From assembly GCA_009917445.1 (NCBI GenBank), contig QZEE01000016.1, positions 1 to 64,000 of the forward strand: 64,000 nt of DNA, read 5' to 3'. Numbering within the stretch: position 1 is the stretch's first letter; every line of letters starts with the position of its first letter. The notes beneath the pieces are model-generated. The model was given only the letters and a program-made list of their open reading frames with translations, did not search any database and was not told where the DNA came from. Source of the DNA: a bacterium D16-76. GTDB lineage: Bacteria; Bacillota; Clostridia; Oscillospirales; Acutalibacteraceae. Both the position numbers and the translations under genes were made by a program. Positions 31,048 to 39,947 of the stretch are shown in pieces.

Positions 31048-32172
31048 CTACCACCGGAACAGGCCCAGACGCCTGACCCCAACCACGTGCTGGGGGCACA
31101 TTTCGTGGCAGCAAAAGCAACGTATGCAGGCCCCGTAGTCGATCTTAGCCCGGCCGGCTGCCATGGTGATAGCCTGCTTGGGGCAGCTTTCGGCACACTT
31201 GCCGCAGCCTACGCAGCCCTTTTGGATCTGCGGCCAGGGGGTGCTGAGCTTTTTGGCCAGGGGGCGCAGGGGGGCGGGCAGCTTGTCTACAAAATCGGTG
31301 CTGGCGGCTTTGGCTTTTTTAAAATCCCCTAAGCCGGCGGGGGGCTGGCCCAGCACCTCGACCTCTTGGGCCGAGGCGGGCCCAAGCCCACGGCGGGCGC
31401 TTTCGCCCAGCATGGCCAGCGACCCCGGGGGGAAGCCGATGAGCTGGGAGACGCACACATCCAGGGCGTAGGGGCTGGGGGACGCCCCCAGGAGCCCGGC
31501 CTCCCGCCGGGTACCGCCGGTGGGGCCGTCGCCCTCCATGGCCCATATGCCGTCCATGACGGCCAGGTCTGGGGACAGGTACTGGCATATATCCACCAGG
31601 GCTTTGGAAAAATCCTCCTGCTGGGGGAAGCGGCAGTGCACCTCTGGCTTTTGCAGGCCGGGCACCGCGCCGAACATGTTCTTTACCGCCCCGGAGTAGC
31701 CTACCATGCCGTGGGTCTTGAGCTTGGGCAGGTCGATGAGGAAATCCCGCTGGAAAAAGGGCTCGAGGATGGAGACCTGGCGGCAGCGCTGGCCCTGGGG
31801 CAAGGGTACCTGGCGGCTTTTGCAGGCGGTGTACAGCTGGAAGCCGCAGGCCTCGGCCATGTCTGTATAGCCGCAGGTACGGTAGATGGCTTTCATGAGC
31901 GCCGGGGTGTAGGGGCCGCCGGGGCTTTCGGCGATGAGCACATGGGCCCCGGCCCGCTTTACGCAGCGCCCGACTGCGGCGGTAAAGGCCGGGTGGGTGC
32001 AGATGGCGGCGGCAGGCTTGGACGCCTGGATAAGATTGGGCTTTAAGACCACGGCCATGCCGGGCTTCAGGCTGTCGTAGACGCCGAGGGATTCGAAAGC
32101 GCTGTTGATTTGGGGGAAAAGGGTCCCTTCATCGTAGGCTGGGCAGCGGCCCAGCCATACCGCGTCCCTCAC
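31048..32172 (-). CDS. DUF362 iron-sulfur protein with two 4Fe-4S clusters
   Basis: 374 residues. The DUF362 region (about 1-300) includes VVLKPNLIQASKP, DLPKLKTHGMVGYSGAVKNM and DLAVMDGIWAMEGDGPTGG. A C-terminal ferredoxin module has CVGCGKCAESCPKQAI and CIRCFCCHEMCPQHVV, two CxxCxxCxxxC sets. Proteins of this type are common in anaerobes but their reaction is not established. Its ATG overlaps the aminotransferase stop by ATGA, so the two are tightly coupled. Confidence 0.9.
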   Translation of the reverse strand: MRDAVWLGRCPAYDEGTLFPQINSAFESLGVYDSLKPGMAVVLKPNLIQASKPAAAICTHPAFTAAVGRCVKRAGAHVLIAESPGGPYTPALMKAIYRTCGYTDMAEACGFQLYTACKSRQVPLPQGQRCRQVSILEPFFQRDFLIDLPKLKTHGMVGYSGAVKNMFGAVPGLQKPEVHCRFPQQEDFSKALVDICQYLSPDLAVMDGIWAMEGDGPTGGTRREAGLLGASPSPYALDVCVSQLIGFPPGSLAMLGESARRGLGPASAQEVEVLGQPPAGLGDFKKAKAASTDFVDKLPAPLRPLAKKLSTPWPQIQKGCVGCGKCAESCPKQAITMAAGRAKIDYGACIRCFCCHEMCPQHVVGVRRLGLFRW

Positions 32173-33338
32173 AGCTCCTTAAGGAACGCTTCGATGCGTT
32201 CCAGGGCCTCGGTGATATGCTTGACGGAGTAGCAGTAGGAAATGCGCAGGAAGCCTTCGCCGCAGGCGCCGAAGGCGTCGCCGGGCACGACGGCTACGTG
32301 CTTGGAATAGATGAGCTTTTCGCAGAAGTCGCCGCTGGTGAGGCCGGTGCACTTGATGGAGGGGAACACGTAAAAGGCCCCCTCGGGCTCGAAGCATTTG
32401 AGGCCCAGGGTGTTAAGGCCGTCTAAAATCAGGCGGCGGCGCATGTCGTACTGGGCCCGCATGTATTCCATGTCCTCGTCGCCGTTTTTCATGGCTTCGA
32501 TGGCCGCGTACTGGCTGGTGGTGGGGGCGCTCATAATGGCAAACTGGTGCAGCTTTGTCATAAGGCCGATAAGCGGCGCGGGCCCGGCGGCGTAGCCCAG
32601 GCGCCAGCCGGTCATGGAATGGGACTTGGAGAAGCCGTTGACCAAAACCGTGCGGTCACGCATGCCGGGCAGGGAGGAAAAGGACACGTGCTTTTCTTCC
32701 CCATAGGTCAGGGAGGCGTAGATTTCATCGGAAAGCACCAGCAGGTTGTGTTTTTCTACCACCTGGGCAATGGCTTCCAGGTCCCCCCGGCGCATGACGG
32801 CCCCGGTGGGGTTGTTGGGGTAGGGCAGCACCAGCAGCTTTGTTTTGGGGGTGGTTTTTTCCTCGATCTCCTCTGGGGTGAGGCGGAAGCCGTTTTCGGG
32901 CTTGGTCTCGATGATGACCGGTACGCCGCCTGCCATGCGGGCAATGGGCTCGTAGCACACAAAGCTGGGCTGGGGGATCAGGACCTCGTCCCCGGGGCAC
33001 AGGGCGCAGTGCATGCACAGGTCAATGGCTTCGGAGCCGCCTACGGTTACCAGTATGTCCGTTTCGGGGGTATAGTCCACCTGGTAGTGCCGGGAAATAA
33101 AATGGGCAATCTCCTGGCGCAGCAGGGCAAAGCCCCGGTTGGGGGTGTAGCGGGTGCGGCCTTTTTCCAGGCTTTCTATGCCGGCCTCCCGGATATGCCA
33201 GGGGGTGTGGAAGTCCGGCTCGCCTACGGAAAGGGAGATGACGTCTTCCATTTCGTTGGCGATATCAAAGTATTTCCGGATGCCGGAGGGCTTGATCTGC
33301 TTAATGGTTGGGTTTAGGAGGTTTTCCAGCTCAATCAC
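32169..33338 (-). CDS. Class I/II PLP aminotransferase
   Basis: 389 residues from a GTG at 33336-33338, which overlaps the upstream Lrp gene by 8 bases and has GGGAG ten bases before it; the ORF extension upstream is the Lrp reading in another frame. Conserved blocks: VISLSVGEPDFHTPWHI, YPNNPTGAVM, the aspartate in VLSDEIYA, the PLP lysine in VNGFSKSHSMTGWRLGY and the carboxylate-binding arginine in GFLRISYCYS. It belongs to the aspartate/aromatic aminotransferase group Ig (PatA-like). Exact substrate unknown; the coupled Lrp regulator suggests amino-acid-responsive expression. Confidence 0.92.
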   Translation of the reverse strand: MIELENLLNPTIKQIKPSGIRKYFDIANEMEDVISLSVGEPDFHTPWHIREAGIESLEKGRTRYTPNRGFALLRQEIAHFISRHYQVDYTPETDILVTVGGSEAIDLCMHCALCPGDEVLIPQPSFVCYEPIARMAGGVPVIIETKPENGFRLTPEEIEEKTTPKTKLLVLPYPNNPTGAVMRRGDLEAIAQVVEKHNLLVLSDEIYASLTYGEEKHVSFSSLPGMRDRTVLVNGFSKSHSMTGWRLGYAAGPAPLIGLMTKLHQFAIMSAPTTSQYAAIEAMKNGDEDMEYMRAQYDMRRRLILDGLNTLGLKCFEPEGAFYVFPSIKCTGLTSGDFCEKLIYSKHVAVVPGDAFGACGEGFLRISYCYSVKHITEALERIEAFLKEL

Positions 33339-33825
33339 ACAAATTACTCCCTCTCTCGTCGATTTCCTCGTAGTCACGGTTAAAGACCACGCCGCCGTCC
33401 TTATATTTGGTGAGCACAAAGTGGGTGGCCGTGGACAGCACGCCGTCTATGGTGGAAAGGCGCTTGGCCACAAACAGGGCAATGTCCTGCATGGTCTGGC
33501 CGGACACGGTGACCGCCAGGTCGAAGCCGCCGGACATGAGGTAGACGCTTTCTACCTCGGGGAAATTCATGATGCGGCCGGCGATCTCGTCGAAGCCGGT
33601 ATCTTTTTTGGGGGTTACCCGCAGCTCGATAAGGGCGGCGGCTTTCTGCCGTTCGGTGCGCTCCCAATTGATAAGGGCGTGGTAGCCCTTGATAATGCCC
33701 TCTTTCTCGTATTGGGCCACGGCCTGCTTGACTTCCTCGGGCCCGGCCCCTACCATGACCGCCAGTTGGGCGGGGGTAAGCTTGGCGTCGTCCTGTAAAA
33801 GCTCTAACAGCTGTTCCTTTTGCAT
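33331..33825 (-). CDS. Lrp/AsnC-family regulator
   Basis: 164 residues from ATG at 33823-33825, after AAAGGATG. An N-terminal helix-turn-helix (LTPAQLAVMVGAGPEEVKQAV) is followed by the RAM ligand-binding domain (AALIELRVTPKKDTGFDEIA, VYLMSGGFDLAVTVSG). Lrp proteins form octamers that bind amino acids. As first gene of the operon with the aminotransferase it probably governs that operon and itself. Confidence 0.92.
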   Translation of the reverse strand: MQKEQLLELLQDDAKLTPAQLAVMVGAGPEEVKQAVAQYEKEGIIKGYHALINWERTERQKAAALIELRVTPKKDTGFDEIAGRIMNFPEVESVYLMSGGFDLAVTVSGQTMQDIALFVAKRLSTIDGVLSTATHFVLTKYKDGGVVFNRDYEEIDERGSNLCD

Positions 33826-33837
33826 CGTCTGTCCATC

Positions 33838-33915
33838 CTTTCTGCTGGTTAAGGCCGTGGGGCGCCGCCCCACACCCTGCCACCCCTTTTGAAAAAGGGG
33901 TGGACCCTAAAACCT
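33838..33915. repeat. Intergenic hairpin pair
   Basis: GTGGGGCGCCGCCCCAC and CCACCCCTTTTGAAAAAGGG with GTGG following, in the same style as 53030-53100 and 17278-17395. It may also end transcription of the Nudix gene. Confidence 0.6.
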
Positions 33916-33983
33916 CCCGCGCCGCCGTGTGTGGGGCAAGGGGCTTTGCGGCCCGGCTGCCTCGGGTGGCGGGGGTTATTTTG

Positions 33984-34451
33984 TTATTTTTCTGTTTGAT
34001 GGGAGGTGAAATGGAGCACCCGGCCGGGGGCCGGCAAACGCTCCATCAGCTCCTTCGGGTAGACTTTTATCCGGCCGGACGCGGCGTCTTCTACCGGCAC
34101 CCAGAGGAATTCGATTTCACTTTTTTCCGCTGAGGGCCGCGCGCCTTCCCAGGGCCCGGCCTTTAGGCCAACCCAATAGTAAAGGCCGATTTGCTGGCAG
34201 GGGCCGTTCCAGTCCCAGAAGACCTCGCCCACAGCCGCCAGCTCCCCGATGGTGATTTCCAGCCCCAGCTCTTCCCAGAATTCCCGGGACAGGGTCTCGG
34301 CGGAAGTCTCCCCAAAAGCCACATGCCCGCCGGGTAGGGCCAGGCCGTCGTCTCCGTCCGCGCGCTGCACCAGCAGCCGCCCGTCCTTTATGGCAAGGCC
34401 CGCTATACGGTAGGAAAATTTCTGCCCGTCTTTTGTAAATAGTATATCCAT
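33984..34451 (-). CDS. Nudix hydrolase
   Basis: 155 residues from ATG at 34449-34451 with GGGAGGAACG upstream. The full Nudix box is visible: G-x5-E-x7-REUxEE in GHVAFGETSAETLSREFWEE followed by LGLEI. Flanking strands (IAGLAIKDGRLLVQRADGDD, IGLYYWVGLKAGPW) fit an ADP-ribose or nucleotide-sugar type clean-up pyrophosphatase; substrate cannot be read. It lies ten bases after the PHP hydrolase gene and is probably co-transcribed. Confidence 0.92.
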   Translation of the reverse strand: MDILFTKDGQKFSYRIAGLAIKDGRLLVQRADGDDGLALPGGHVAFGETSAETLSREFWEELGLEITIGELAAVGEVFWDWNGPCQQIGLYYWVGLKAGPWEGARPSAEKSEIEFLWVPVEDAASGRIKVYPKELMERLPAPGRVLHFTSHQTEK

Positions 34452-34461
34452 GCGTTCCTCC

Positions 34462-35274
34462 CTATTCCAACGGGAGCATCTGGGGCCGGCGCTGCACGTA
34501 AAGGGCAAAGTGGGTAAAGCCCGCAGCCTTCAGGGTCTCCATGCCCTGGTCGATGCCTTTGGCCAAATCGGCGGTACAGTGGGCGTCTGAGCCCAGGGTG
34601 ACCAGGCGGCCGCCCAGGTCATGGTAGCGCTTGAGCAGGGGGAGGTCGGGCAGGGTGCGGCCGATTTTCTGGCGCAGGCCGGAGGTGTTGACCTCTAGGG
34701 CTTTGCCGCTTTTTATCAGGGCGGTGAGGACCTGGTCGATGGCGTCCTGGTGCTTTTGAAGGTCTACGGGTATGCCGTGCTCGCCCTGGATATAGCGCAG
34801 GGGGTAGGTGAGGTGGCCCAGGGCGTCAAAGCGGCCCCAGGCGATCATTTCCAGGAGCTCTTGCCAGTAGGCGGTGAGAAGGGAGTGGATGTAGCCTTCT
34901 GGTGCGCCGGTATAATCCAGGAAGAAGAAGTCCTCAAAATCCCGTATATTGTGTATGGAGCCGATGACGAAATCGTAGGCCCGGCCCTGCAGGGCCGCGT
35001 CCGCAGCGGCGGTGTCTTGGTTGGGCTGGCCCAGCTCGATGCCCCGGTAAAACCGCAGGCCGTTTTGGGGCGTGAGGCTGCCCATTTGCTCCCAGGCGGT
35101 TTCCACGCGGGCGCGGTAGCGTTCTTCAAACTTCTGGCACTCGCAATGGTCGGTGAGGGTGTAGGCGTACAGGCCCAGGGCCTGGGCGCGGGCGCACATG
35201 GCGGCGGCGCTGTCGTGGCCGTCGGGCGAACAGGCGGAGTGGTTGTGGCAGTCGCAGGCAAAAGCGTGTTGCAT
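34462..35274 (-). CDS. PHP-family phosphatase, histidinol-phosphatase type
   Basis: 270 residues. PHP metal motifs: CDCHNHSACSPDGHD at the N-terminus, LTDHCE near residue 40, GIELGQ near 77, IGSIHNI near 105, and SDAHCTADLAKG near 235. The family (HisK) hydrolyses histidinol phosphate, but no other his genes are nearby, so another phosphoester substrate is possible. First gene of a two-gene operon with the Nudix hydrolase. Confidence 0.88.
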   Translation of the reverse strand: MQHAFACDCHNHSACSPDGHDSAAAMCARAQALGLYAYTLTDHCECQKFEERYRARVETAWEQMGSLTPQNGLRFYRGIELGQPNQDTAAADAALQGRAYDFVIGSIHNIRDFEDFFFLDYTGAPEGYIHSLLTAYWQELLEMIAWGRFDALGHLTYPLRYIQGEHGIPVDLQKHQDAIDQVLTALIKSGKALEVNTSGLRQKIGRTLPDLPLLKRYHDLGGRLVTLGSDAHCTADLAKGIDQGMETLKAAGFTHFALYVQRRPQMLPLE

Positions 35275-35389
35275 GGTTATGTCCCCTTCTTGATACGGCG
35301 GAAAACCGGCCGTGCCGGTTTTTGGGTCGGCATCTTACGTCTAACCGGCATTATACCATATTTTGTACGGGGATACAAGGGCTAGTTGT

Positions 35390-35560
35390 TTTTGGGGAGT
35401 GGGCAAACGCGCATTTTATGCCTCCGGCGGTTTAGGGGCTTTGGTCTCGCCTGCCGGCTCGGCCGGCTCGGGAGGGTTGCCACTGGCAACCCTCGCCCCT
35501 GAAAACCCCACAAACCCTTTTATAAAGAAGGGTAAACGTTCCAAACGGGAATGCTTACCC
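35390..35560. repeat. Interspersed MITE-like repeat, copy at 35390
   Basis: Shares TTTTATGCCTCCGGCGGTTT, AGGGGCTTT and GAAAACCCCACAAACCCTTT with the two copies near 40640-40945. Its centre holds a reversed piece of the 30020/36537 repeat (TCTCGCCTGCCGGCTCGGCC) and the hairpin GGGTTGCCACTGGCAACCC. The remainder of the gap 35275-35736 shows only a weak promoter (TATAAT 35674-35679). Confidence 0.75.
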
Positions 35561-35736
35561 TAAAATTATTTTTCTGGCATGCTATAAAATGGGGCTGGGC
35601 CTGTGCAACCTGGGGTTGCGGCTGGGTGGGAAAAAGCACTCTTTATGGGCTGGAAAACGAGGGGGAGGCGTTGTATAATAAGGGCGCAGCGGGCCGGCTG
35701 GAATGGGGAAGGACAAAAGAAAGGAAGGGATTCTTT

Positions 35737-36426
35737 ATGGGGTTTGGAAAAAACTTGCAATGGCTGCGGAAAATGTATAACGGCATGACCCAGGAGGAAT
35801 TGGCAGAGAAGATGGAGGTGACCCGCCAGACTATTTCCCGGTGGGAGCTGGACGCCGCTTACCCGGAGGTGGCAAAGGCGTTGGAGCTTTGCCGGCTGTT
35901 CTCGTGCTCGATGGACGCGCTGTTCCGGGAGGACATGGGGGCGGAGGGGCCTTACTCCCATATGCGGGTGGAGGATGTGGAGGGTTTCCGGTATGTACGG
36001 TATGGGGTTATCAGCCAGGAGCTGGAAAGCGACGCTATAGAGCATGTGCGCCGGTGGGCGGAGGGCTGCGGGGTGGCGGAGCCGCGGGTTATTGGCTGGG
36101 ATTTCCCGTTTGTGTCCCAGGAGCAAAAGCATGTTTTTCATATGCACGGCTATGCTGCGGCCTGGGTGCTGCCGGAGGGGTTTGTGCCTAAGGGGGTGGG
36201 GGCAGAGGTGGTTACCCAGCCCAAGCACAAGTATGCGGCGCTGACGATTACCCGGCCTTTTGAGGGGCCTTTTGAAACCATACCCAAGGGCTTTCAGGCG
36301 CTGATGGCGTATATGGAGGTGAACCGCTTGGAGCACCAGGAGGAAGGGGTGCTACCTTGCTTTGAAAGGGAGTATGAGTGGGACGGCGTGACGTATATGG
36401 ATATTTATATTGCGGTGAAGGAATAG
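35737..36426 (+). CDS. XRE regulator with GyrI-like effector domain
   Basis: 229 residues from ATG 35737 after AAGGAAGGG. Residues 1-60 are an XRE helix-turn-helix (LRKMYNGMTQEELAEKMEVT, RQTISRWELDAAYPEVAKAL). Residues 75-229 resemble the AraC-effector/GyrI-like fold (EGFRYVRYGVISQ, YAALTITRPFEGPFETIPKG, YEWDGVTYMDIYIAV). Such proteins bind small hydrophobic ligands and regulate drug or stress responses. Neighbours give no clue to target genes. A terminator follows. Confidence 0.8.
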   Translation: MGFGKNLQWLRKMYNGMTQEELAEKMEVTRQTISRWELDAAYPEVAKALELCRLFSCSMDALFREDMGAEGPYSHMRVEDVEGFRYVRYGVISQELESDAIEHVRRWAEGCGVAEPRVIGWDFPFVSQEQKHVFHMHGYAAAWVLPEGFVPKGVGAEVVTQPKHKYAALTITRPFEGPFETIPKGFQALMAYMEVNRLEHQEEGVLPCFEREYEWDGVTYMDIYIAVKE

Positions 36427-36436
36427 AAGTGAAAAG

Positions 36437-36479
36437 AAAAAGCACCCGTCCCTCTTGGCAGGGAAACGGGTGCTTTTTT
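36437..36479 (+). terminator. Terminator of the XRE-GyrI gene
   Basis: AAGCACCCGT and ACGGGTGCTT arms enclosing a smaller CCCT/AGGG stem, then TTTTTT. Confidence 0.88.
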
Positions 36480-36536
36480 GCTATAGGATGCCCCACGGCG
36501 CGGGCAGGGCGTAAAAAGGATGCCAGCCTAAAAACG

Positions 36537-36680
36537 CGAGAAGCGAAGCGTGGGAGTCCAGAGGGGTCGCTGCGTGCCAGTGGCACGCGTCCAGCGACCG
36601 ACCGAGCCGGCAGGCGAGACTGCCCCCTCTGGCGGGTTCTTAGGGCAGAGCCCTAAGCGGGGTTTGGGGCGGGGCCCCAA
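36537..36680. repeat. Interspersed repeat, full copy 2
   Basis: About 144 bases, matching 30020-30166 almost base for base apart from the missing 27-base insert, then ending with GGGGTTTGGGGCGGGGCCCC in place of GGAGGG. It abuts the 3' end of the fused oxidoreductase gene. Confidence 0.85.
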
Positions 36681-39263
36681 TCAGCAGGTGGCGCCGCCTT
36701 TCAAGTGCTTTTGGGCGGAAAGGTTTTCTTGTTTGCGGGCCAGGAGGCCGTCGGAAAGGAGTTGTTCTTGGACGTTTTCGAAGCCCAGGCGGGCGATGGT
36801 GTCGGCGAAGCGCTCGCCGGTGTTGCCTTGCTCGCGGAAGAGGAGGATGGCTTTTTCGATTACGTCCATGACGTCTTCTTTGTTGGTGAAGACTTTGTCC
36901 AGATACCGGCCGTGGGCGAATTTTTTGCCCCAACGTCCGCCGATATAGACACGGTAGCCGGGGACGAAGGCTTCGGCGGCTTTGAAGGGGCACTTGCCTA
37001 CGCAGCGGCCGCAGTGGTTGCAGGCGGTGTCGTCGATGACGGCTTTGCCGTCTTTGACCACGGGGACGTTTATGGGGCAGGCCTGCACTACCTGGCAGAC
37101 CTTGCAGCCGCGGCACTTGTCCAGGTCAATGGCGGGCACCTTTTGGCCGATGACGCCCAGGTCGTTCAGGTCGGGCTTGACGCAGTTGTTGGGGCAGCCG
37201 CCTACGGCGATTTTGAACTTGTGGGGCAGCTTTACACCGGCATAGCCGTGGAAGAAGCGCTCGTGGATTTCTTCGGAAAGCGCGAAGGTGTCGATAAGGC
37301 CGTATTGGCAGGTGGTGCCCTTGCAGGAGACGATGGGGCGTACCTTGGAGCCGGTGCCGCCGGTCTCTAGGCCTGCGGCCTGTAAGTGCTGGCGCAGGGG
37401 CTCGATGTTGTCAAAGGGCACGTGCTGGATCTCGATGGTAAGGCGGGAGGTCATGGCTACCTCGCCGCTGCCGTACTTTTCGGCAGCTTCGGTGATGGCG
37501 CGCATTTCGTCTGCGGTGATTTTGCCGTTGCGGGTGATGACGCGGCCGTTGAAGCAGTCTGGGGTGTTTTTGTCCCAGAGGAAGCCCAGGCCCTTGACCC
37601 GGGTGACTTCCTCCGGCGGCACGGCGGCCCCGGCGGCCTTTACCCGCACATCGTTAAAGAAGGTGGCGCCTTCCAGCACCAGGGTGTTTTGGTAGCCCAG
37701 GGCCTTGAGGCGGTTTTGCAGGAAGTAGGCCCGGCGGCCCCTGGCGCACACCAGCAGCATCTTTTCGTCTTTTGCGATGCCGGGGAGGGGGGCGTTGACG
37801 CTGGGCAGGTCAATATATTTGGCGCCGCGGATGGAGGGCTGCTGGTTGGTGTCGATAATGGTGTAGCCCTCGGCCTTGCCGGCGGCAAATTCGGCGGGGG
37901 TCATGCTTTGCAGGGCGCCGTCCAGCTTGTTTTCCAGCACGTATACCGCCTGCACAAAGGGGTGGATGGCGGTGGAGAAGGGCGGGGCGTAGCTGAGGTC
38001 CAGGTTTTCCAGGTCTGCCAGGGTGGCGCCCATGGACAGGGCCAGCACGCCTAAGTCGCAGACCTTGTCTACGGCGCCGGGGCCCAGAACCTGCACGCCC
38101 AGGAGCTGGCGGGTGGGCTTATCGGCTATGAGCTTGATGATGAAATAGGCGGAGTCGGGGTAATAGTGGGCCTTGTCGTCTGTGACCATGAGGGTGGTTT
38201 CGATGTCGTAGCCGGCGTCTTTGGCGGCTTGCTCGGTCAGGCCGGTTTTGGCCAGGTTGAGGCCGGGGAGCCGACACACGGCGGTGCCCAGCACCCCCGC
38301 GAAGCCGCGGCCCTTGCCGCCCAGGGACAGGGCCAGGGTGCGGCCCTCTAAATTGGCGGAAGAGCCCATGGGGGACCACTGGGGCTTGCCGGTCAAGCGG
38401 TTCTTGACCAGGGCGCAGTCCCCGGCGGCGTAGATGCCGGGGAGGTTGGTGGCCAGGTTTTCATCGACGGCTATGGCGCCCTTTTCCATGGCAAGGCCAG
38501 TGCCCTCTAAGAAAGCGGTGTTGGGCCGGATGCCTATGGAGAAAACAGCCGCGCCGCAGGGCAGGCTGCCGGCTGAGGTGCGCACGGACTCTACGCGGCC
38601 TTCGCCTAAGAGGGCTTCGGCTTTTGTGCCGGTGAGCACCCGCACGCCGGCCTGCTGCAAGTGGCGCTTGACGTAGGCGGCCATTTCCGGGTCCAGCACA
38701 CCGGGCAGCAGTTGGGGGGCGGCCTCGACTACGGTGGGGGAAATGCCTTTTGCCAGCAGGTTTTCCGCCATTTCCAGGCCGATGAAGCCGCCGCCTATTA
38801 TGGCAGCTTTTTTAACCTGGTTCTGCTCTAGGTAGTCCCGCAGGGAGACGGCGTCGCCAGGGGTGCGCACCTGGAACACGCCGGGAAGCCCCGCGCCCTC
38901 TATGGGGGGGACGATGGGGGACGCGCCGGTGGCGATGACCAGGGCGTCGTAGCTGTAGGTTTCGGTTTCGCCGGTGGTGAGGTTTTTGGCTGTTACTTCC
39001 TTTTTATCCGGGTCTACCGATACGGCTTCCCGCAGGGTCTTAACCTGGACACCGGTAAGGGCGGCGAATTTTTCGGGGGTGTTGACAATGAGCTCGGCTT
39101 TGTCCTGGATGGCCCCGCCTACATAGTAGGGCAGGCCGCACCCGGCGTAGGAGATGTCCGGGCTTTTGGAGAGCAGCGTGACTTGGGCCGAACGGTCTTC
39201 CCGCTTGCACTTGGCCGCGGTTTTGGTGCCGGCTGCCACGCCGCCGATGATCAAGATTTTCAT
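36681..39263 (-). CDS. Fused CoA-disulfide reductase, rhodanese and sulfite/nitrite reductase-like protein
   Basis: 860 residues. Residues 1-445 are a flavin disulfide reductase of the CoA-disulfide reductase type (IIGGVAAGTKTAAKCKRED; SYAGCGLPYYVGG with the active cysteine; FAD motif GIYAAGDCALV). Residues 455-545 are a rhodanese domain with active Cys in LLVCARGRRAYFLQNRL. Residues 560-760 contain the sulfite/nitrite reductase pattern CKGTTCQYG and GGCPNNC for a siroheme-linked cluster, followed by two 4Fe-4S motifs (CRGCKVCQVVQACP, CNHCGRCVGKCP). It suggests one polypeptide that moves sulfur from persulfide to reduction. The reaction is inferred, not known. Confidence 0.85.
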   Translation of the reverse strand: MKILIIGGVAAGTKTAAKCKREDRSAQVTLLSKSPDISYAGCGLPYYVGGAIQDKAELIVNTPEKFAALTGVQVKTLREAVSVDPDKKEVTAKNLTTGETETYSYDALVIATGASPIVPPIEGAGLPGVFQVRTPGDAVSLRDYLEQNQVKKAAIIGGGFIGLEMAENLLAKGISPTVVEAAPQLLPGVLDPEMAAYVKRHLQQAGVRVLTGTKAEALLGEGRVESVRTSAGSLPCGAAVFSIGIRPNTAFLEGTGLAMEKGAIAVDENLATNLPGIYAAGDCALVKNRLTGKPQWSPMGSSANLEGRTLALSLGGKGRGFAGVLGTAVCRLPGLNLAKTGLTEQAAKDAGYDIETTLMVTDDKAHYYPDSAYFIIKLIADKPTRQLLGVQVLGPGAVDKVCDLGVLALSMGATLADLENLDLSYAPPFSTAIHPFVQAVYVLENKLDGALQSMTPAEFAAGKAEGYTIIDTNQQPSIRGAKYIDLPSVNAPLPGIAKDEKMLLVCARGRRAYFLQNRLKALGYQNTLVLEGATFFNDVRVKAAGAAVPPEEVTRVKGLGFLWDKNTPDCFNGRVITRNGKITADEMRAITEAAEKYGSGEVAMTSRLTIEIQHVPFDNIEPLRQHLQAAGLETGGTGSKVRPIVSCKGTTCQYGLIDTFALSEEIHERFFHGYAGVKLPHKFKIAVGGCPNNCVKPDLNDLGVIGQKVPAIDLDKCRGCKVCQVVQACPINVPVVKDGKAVIDDTACNHCGRCVGKCPFKAAEAFVPGYRVYIGGRWGKKFAHGRYLDKVFTNKEDVMDVIEKAILLFREQGNTGERFADTIARLGFENVQEQLLSDGLLARKQENLSAQKHLKGGATC

Positions 39264-39412
39264 ATGCCATGTTCCTTTCCAGCCGCAGGCCTGCGGCGCA
39301 TTTTCACACCTATAGTATAGCCGAAATGGGTGGGGAAGTCAATTCAAACATAAATTTCCAGCGGGGGCCGGGGGTTTCTTGGCAAATGTGCGGGATTGCG
39401 GCAGGGAAAGAC

Positions 39413-39445
39413 AAAACCCGCCCCCTGCAAATGGGGCGGGGCGGA
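39413..39445 (-). terminator. Terminator of the ybaK-like gene
   Basis: On the minus strand GCCCCGCCCC and GGGGGCGGG arms followed by TTTTGTCTTT. Confidence 0.75.
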
Positions 39446-39454
39446 TGGGGTGGG

Positions 39455-39922
39455 CTAGATATCTTTGCCGACGTCGATCCAGCCGGCGCTGCGCGCGTAG
39501 GTTTCCAGCTCGTTTAGGGTAAGCTCGATGGCGCTGTTGGGGCTGCCGCAGGCCGGGAAGACGGTTGGGAAGCGCTTGAGGGATTCGTCCAGGTAGACGG
39601 TGACGCCGTCTTTCAGCCCAAAGGGGCACACGCCGCCGACTGGGTGGCCCACCAGGGCTTCGGCCTGGGAGGGGGAGAGCATTTTGGCTTTTGCGCCAAA
39701 TTGGGCTTTGTATTTGGGGTTGTCTACTTTTTTGTCCCCGGCCATGACGATAAGCACGGCCTGGCCTTCTACCAGGAAGGAGAGGGTTTTGGCGATGCGG
39801 CCGGGCTGGCACCCCAGGGCCTGGGCCGCTAAGTCTACGGTGGCGCTGGAGACGGGGAACTCTTGTATGCGGCCTTCCAGCCCCAGGGGGCGGAAATACG
39901 CTTTTACGTTTTCGATGGACAT
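39455..39922 (-). CDS. YbaK/EbsC-family aminoacyl-tRNA deacylase
   Basis: 155 residues. The YbaK fold is indicated by SSATVDLAAQALGCQPGRIAK, LIVMAGDKKVDNPKYKAQFG, GHPVGGVCPFGLKDGVTVYL and PACGSPNSAIELTLNEL. These proteins hydrolyse mischarged tRNA, such as Cys-tRNA(Pro), in trans. It follows the FNT transporter gene by 25 bases on the minus strand and is probably co-transcribed, with no obvious functional link. Confidence 0.92.
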   Translation of the reverse strand: MSIENVKAYFRPLGLEGRIQEFPVSSATVDLAAQALGCQPGRIAKTLSFLVEGQAVLIVMAGDKKVDNPKYKAQFGAKAKMLSPSQAEALVGHPVGGVCPFGLKDGVTVYLDESLKRFPTVFPACGSPNSAIELTLNELETYARSAGWIDVGKDI

Positions 39923-39947
39923 GGGGGCCTCCTTGTGGTTTTAGGGT

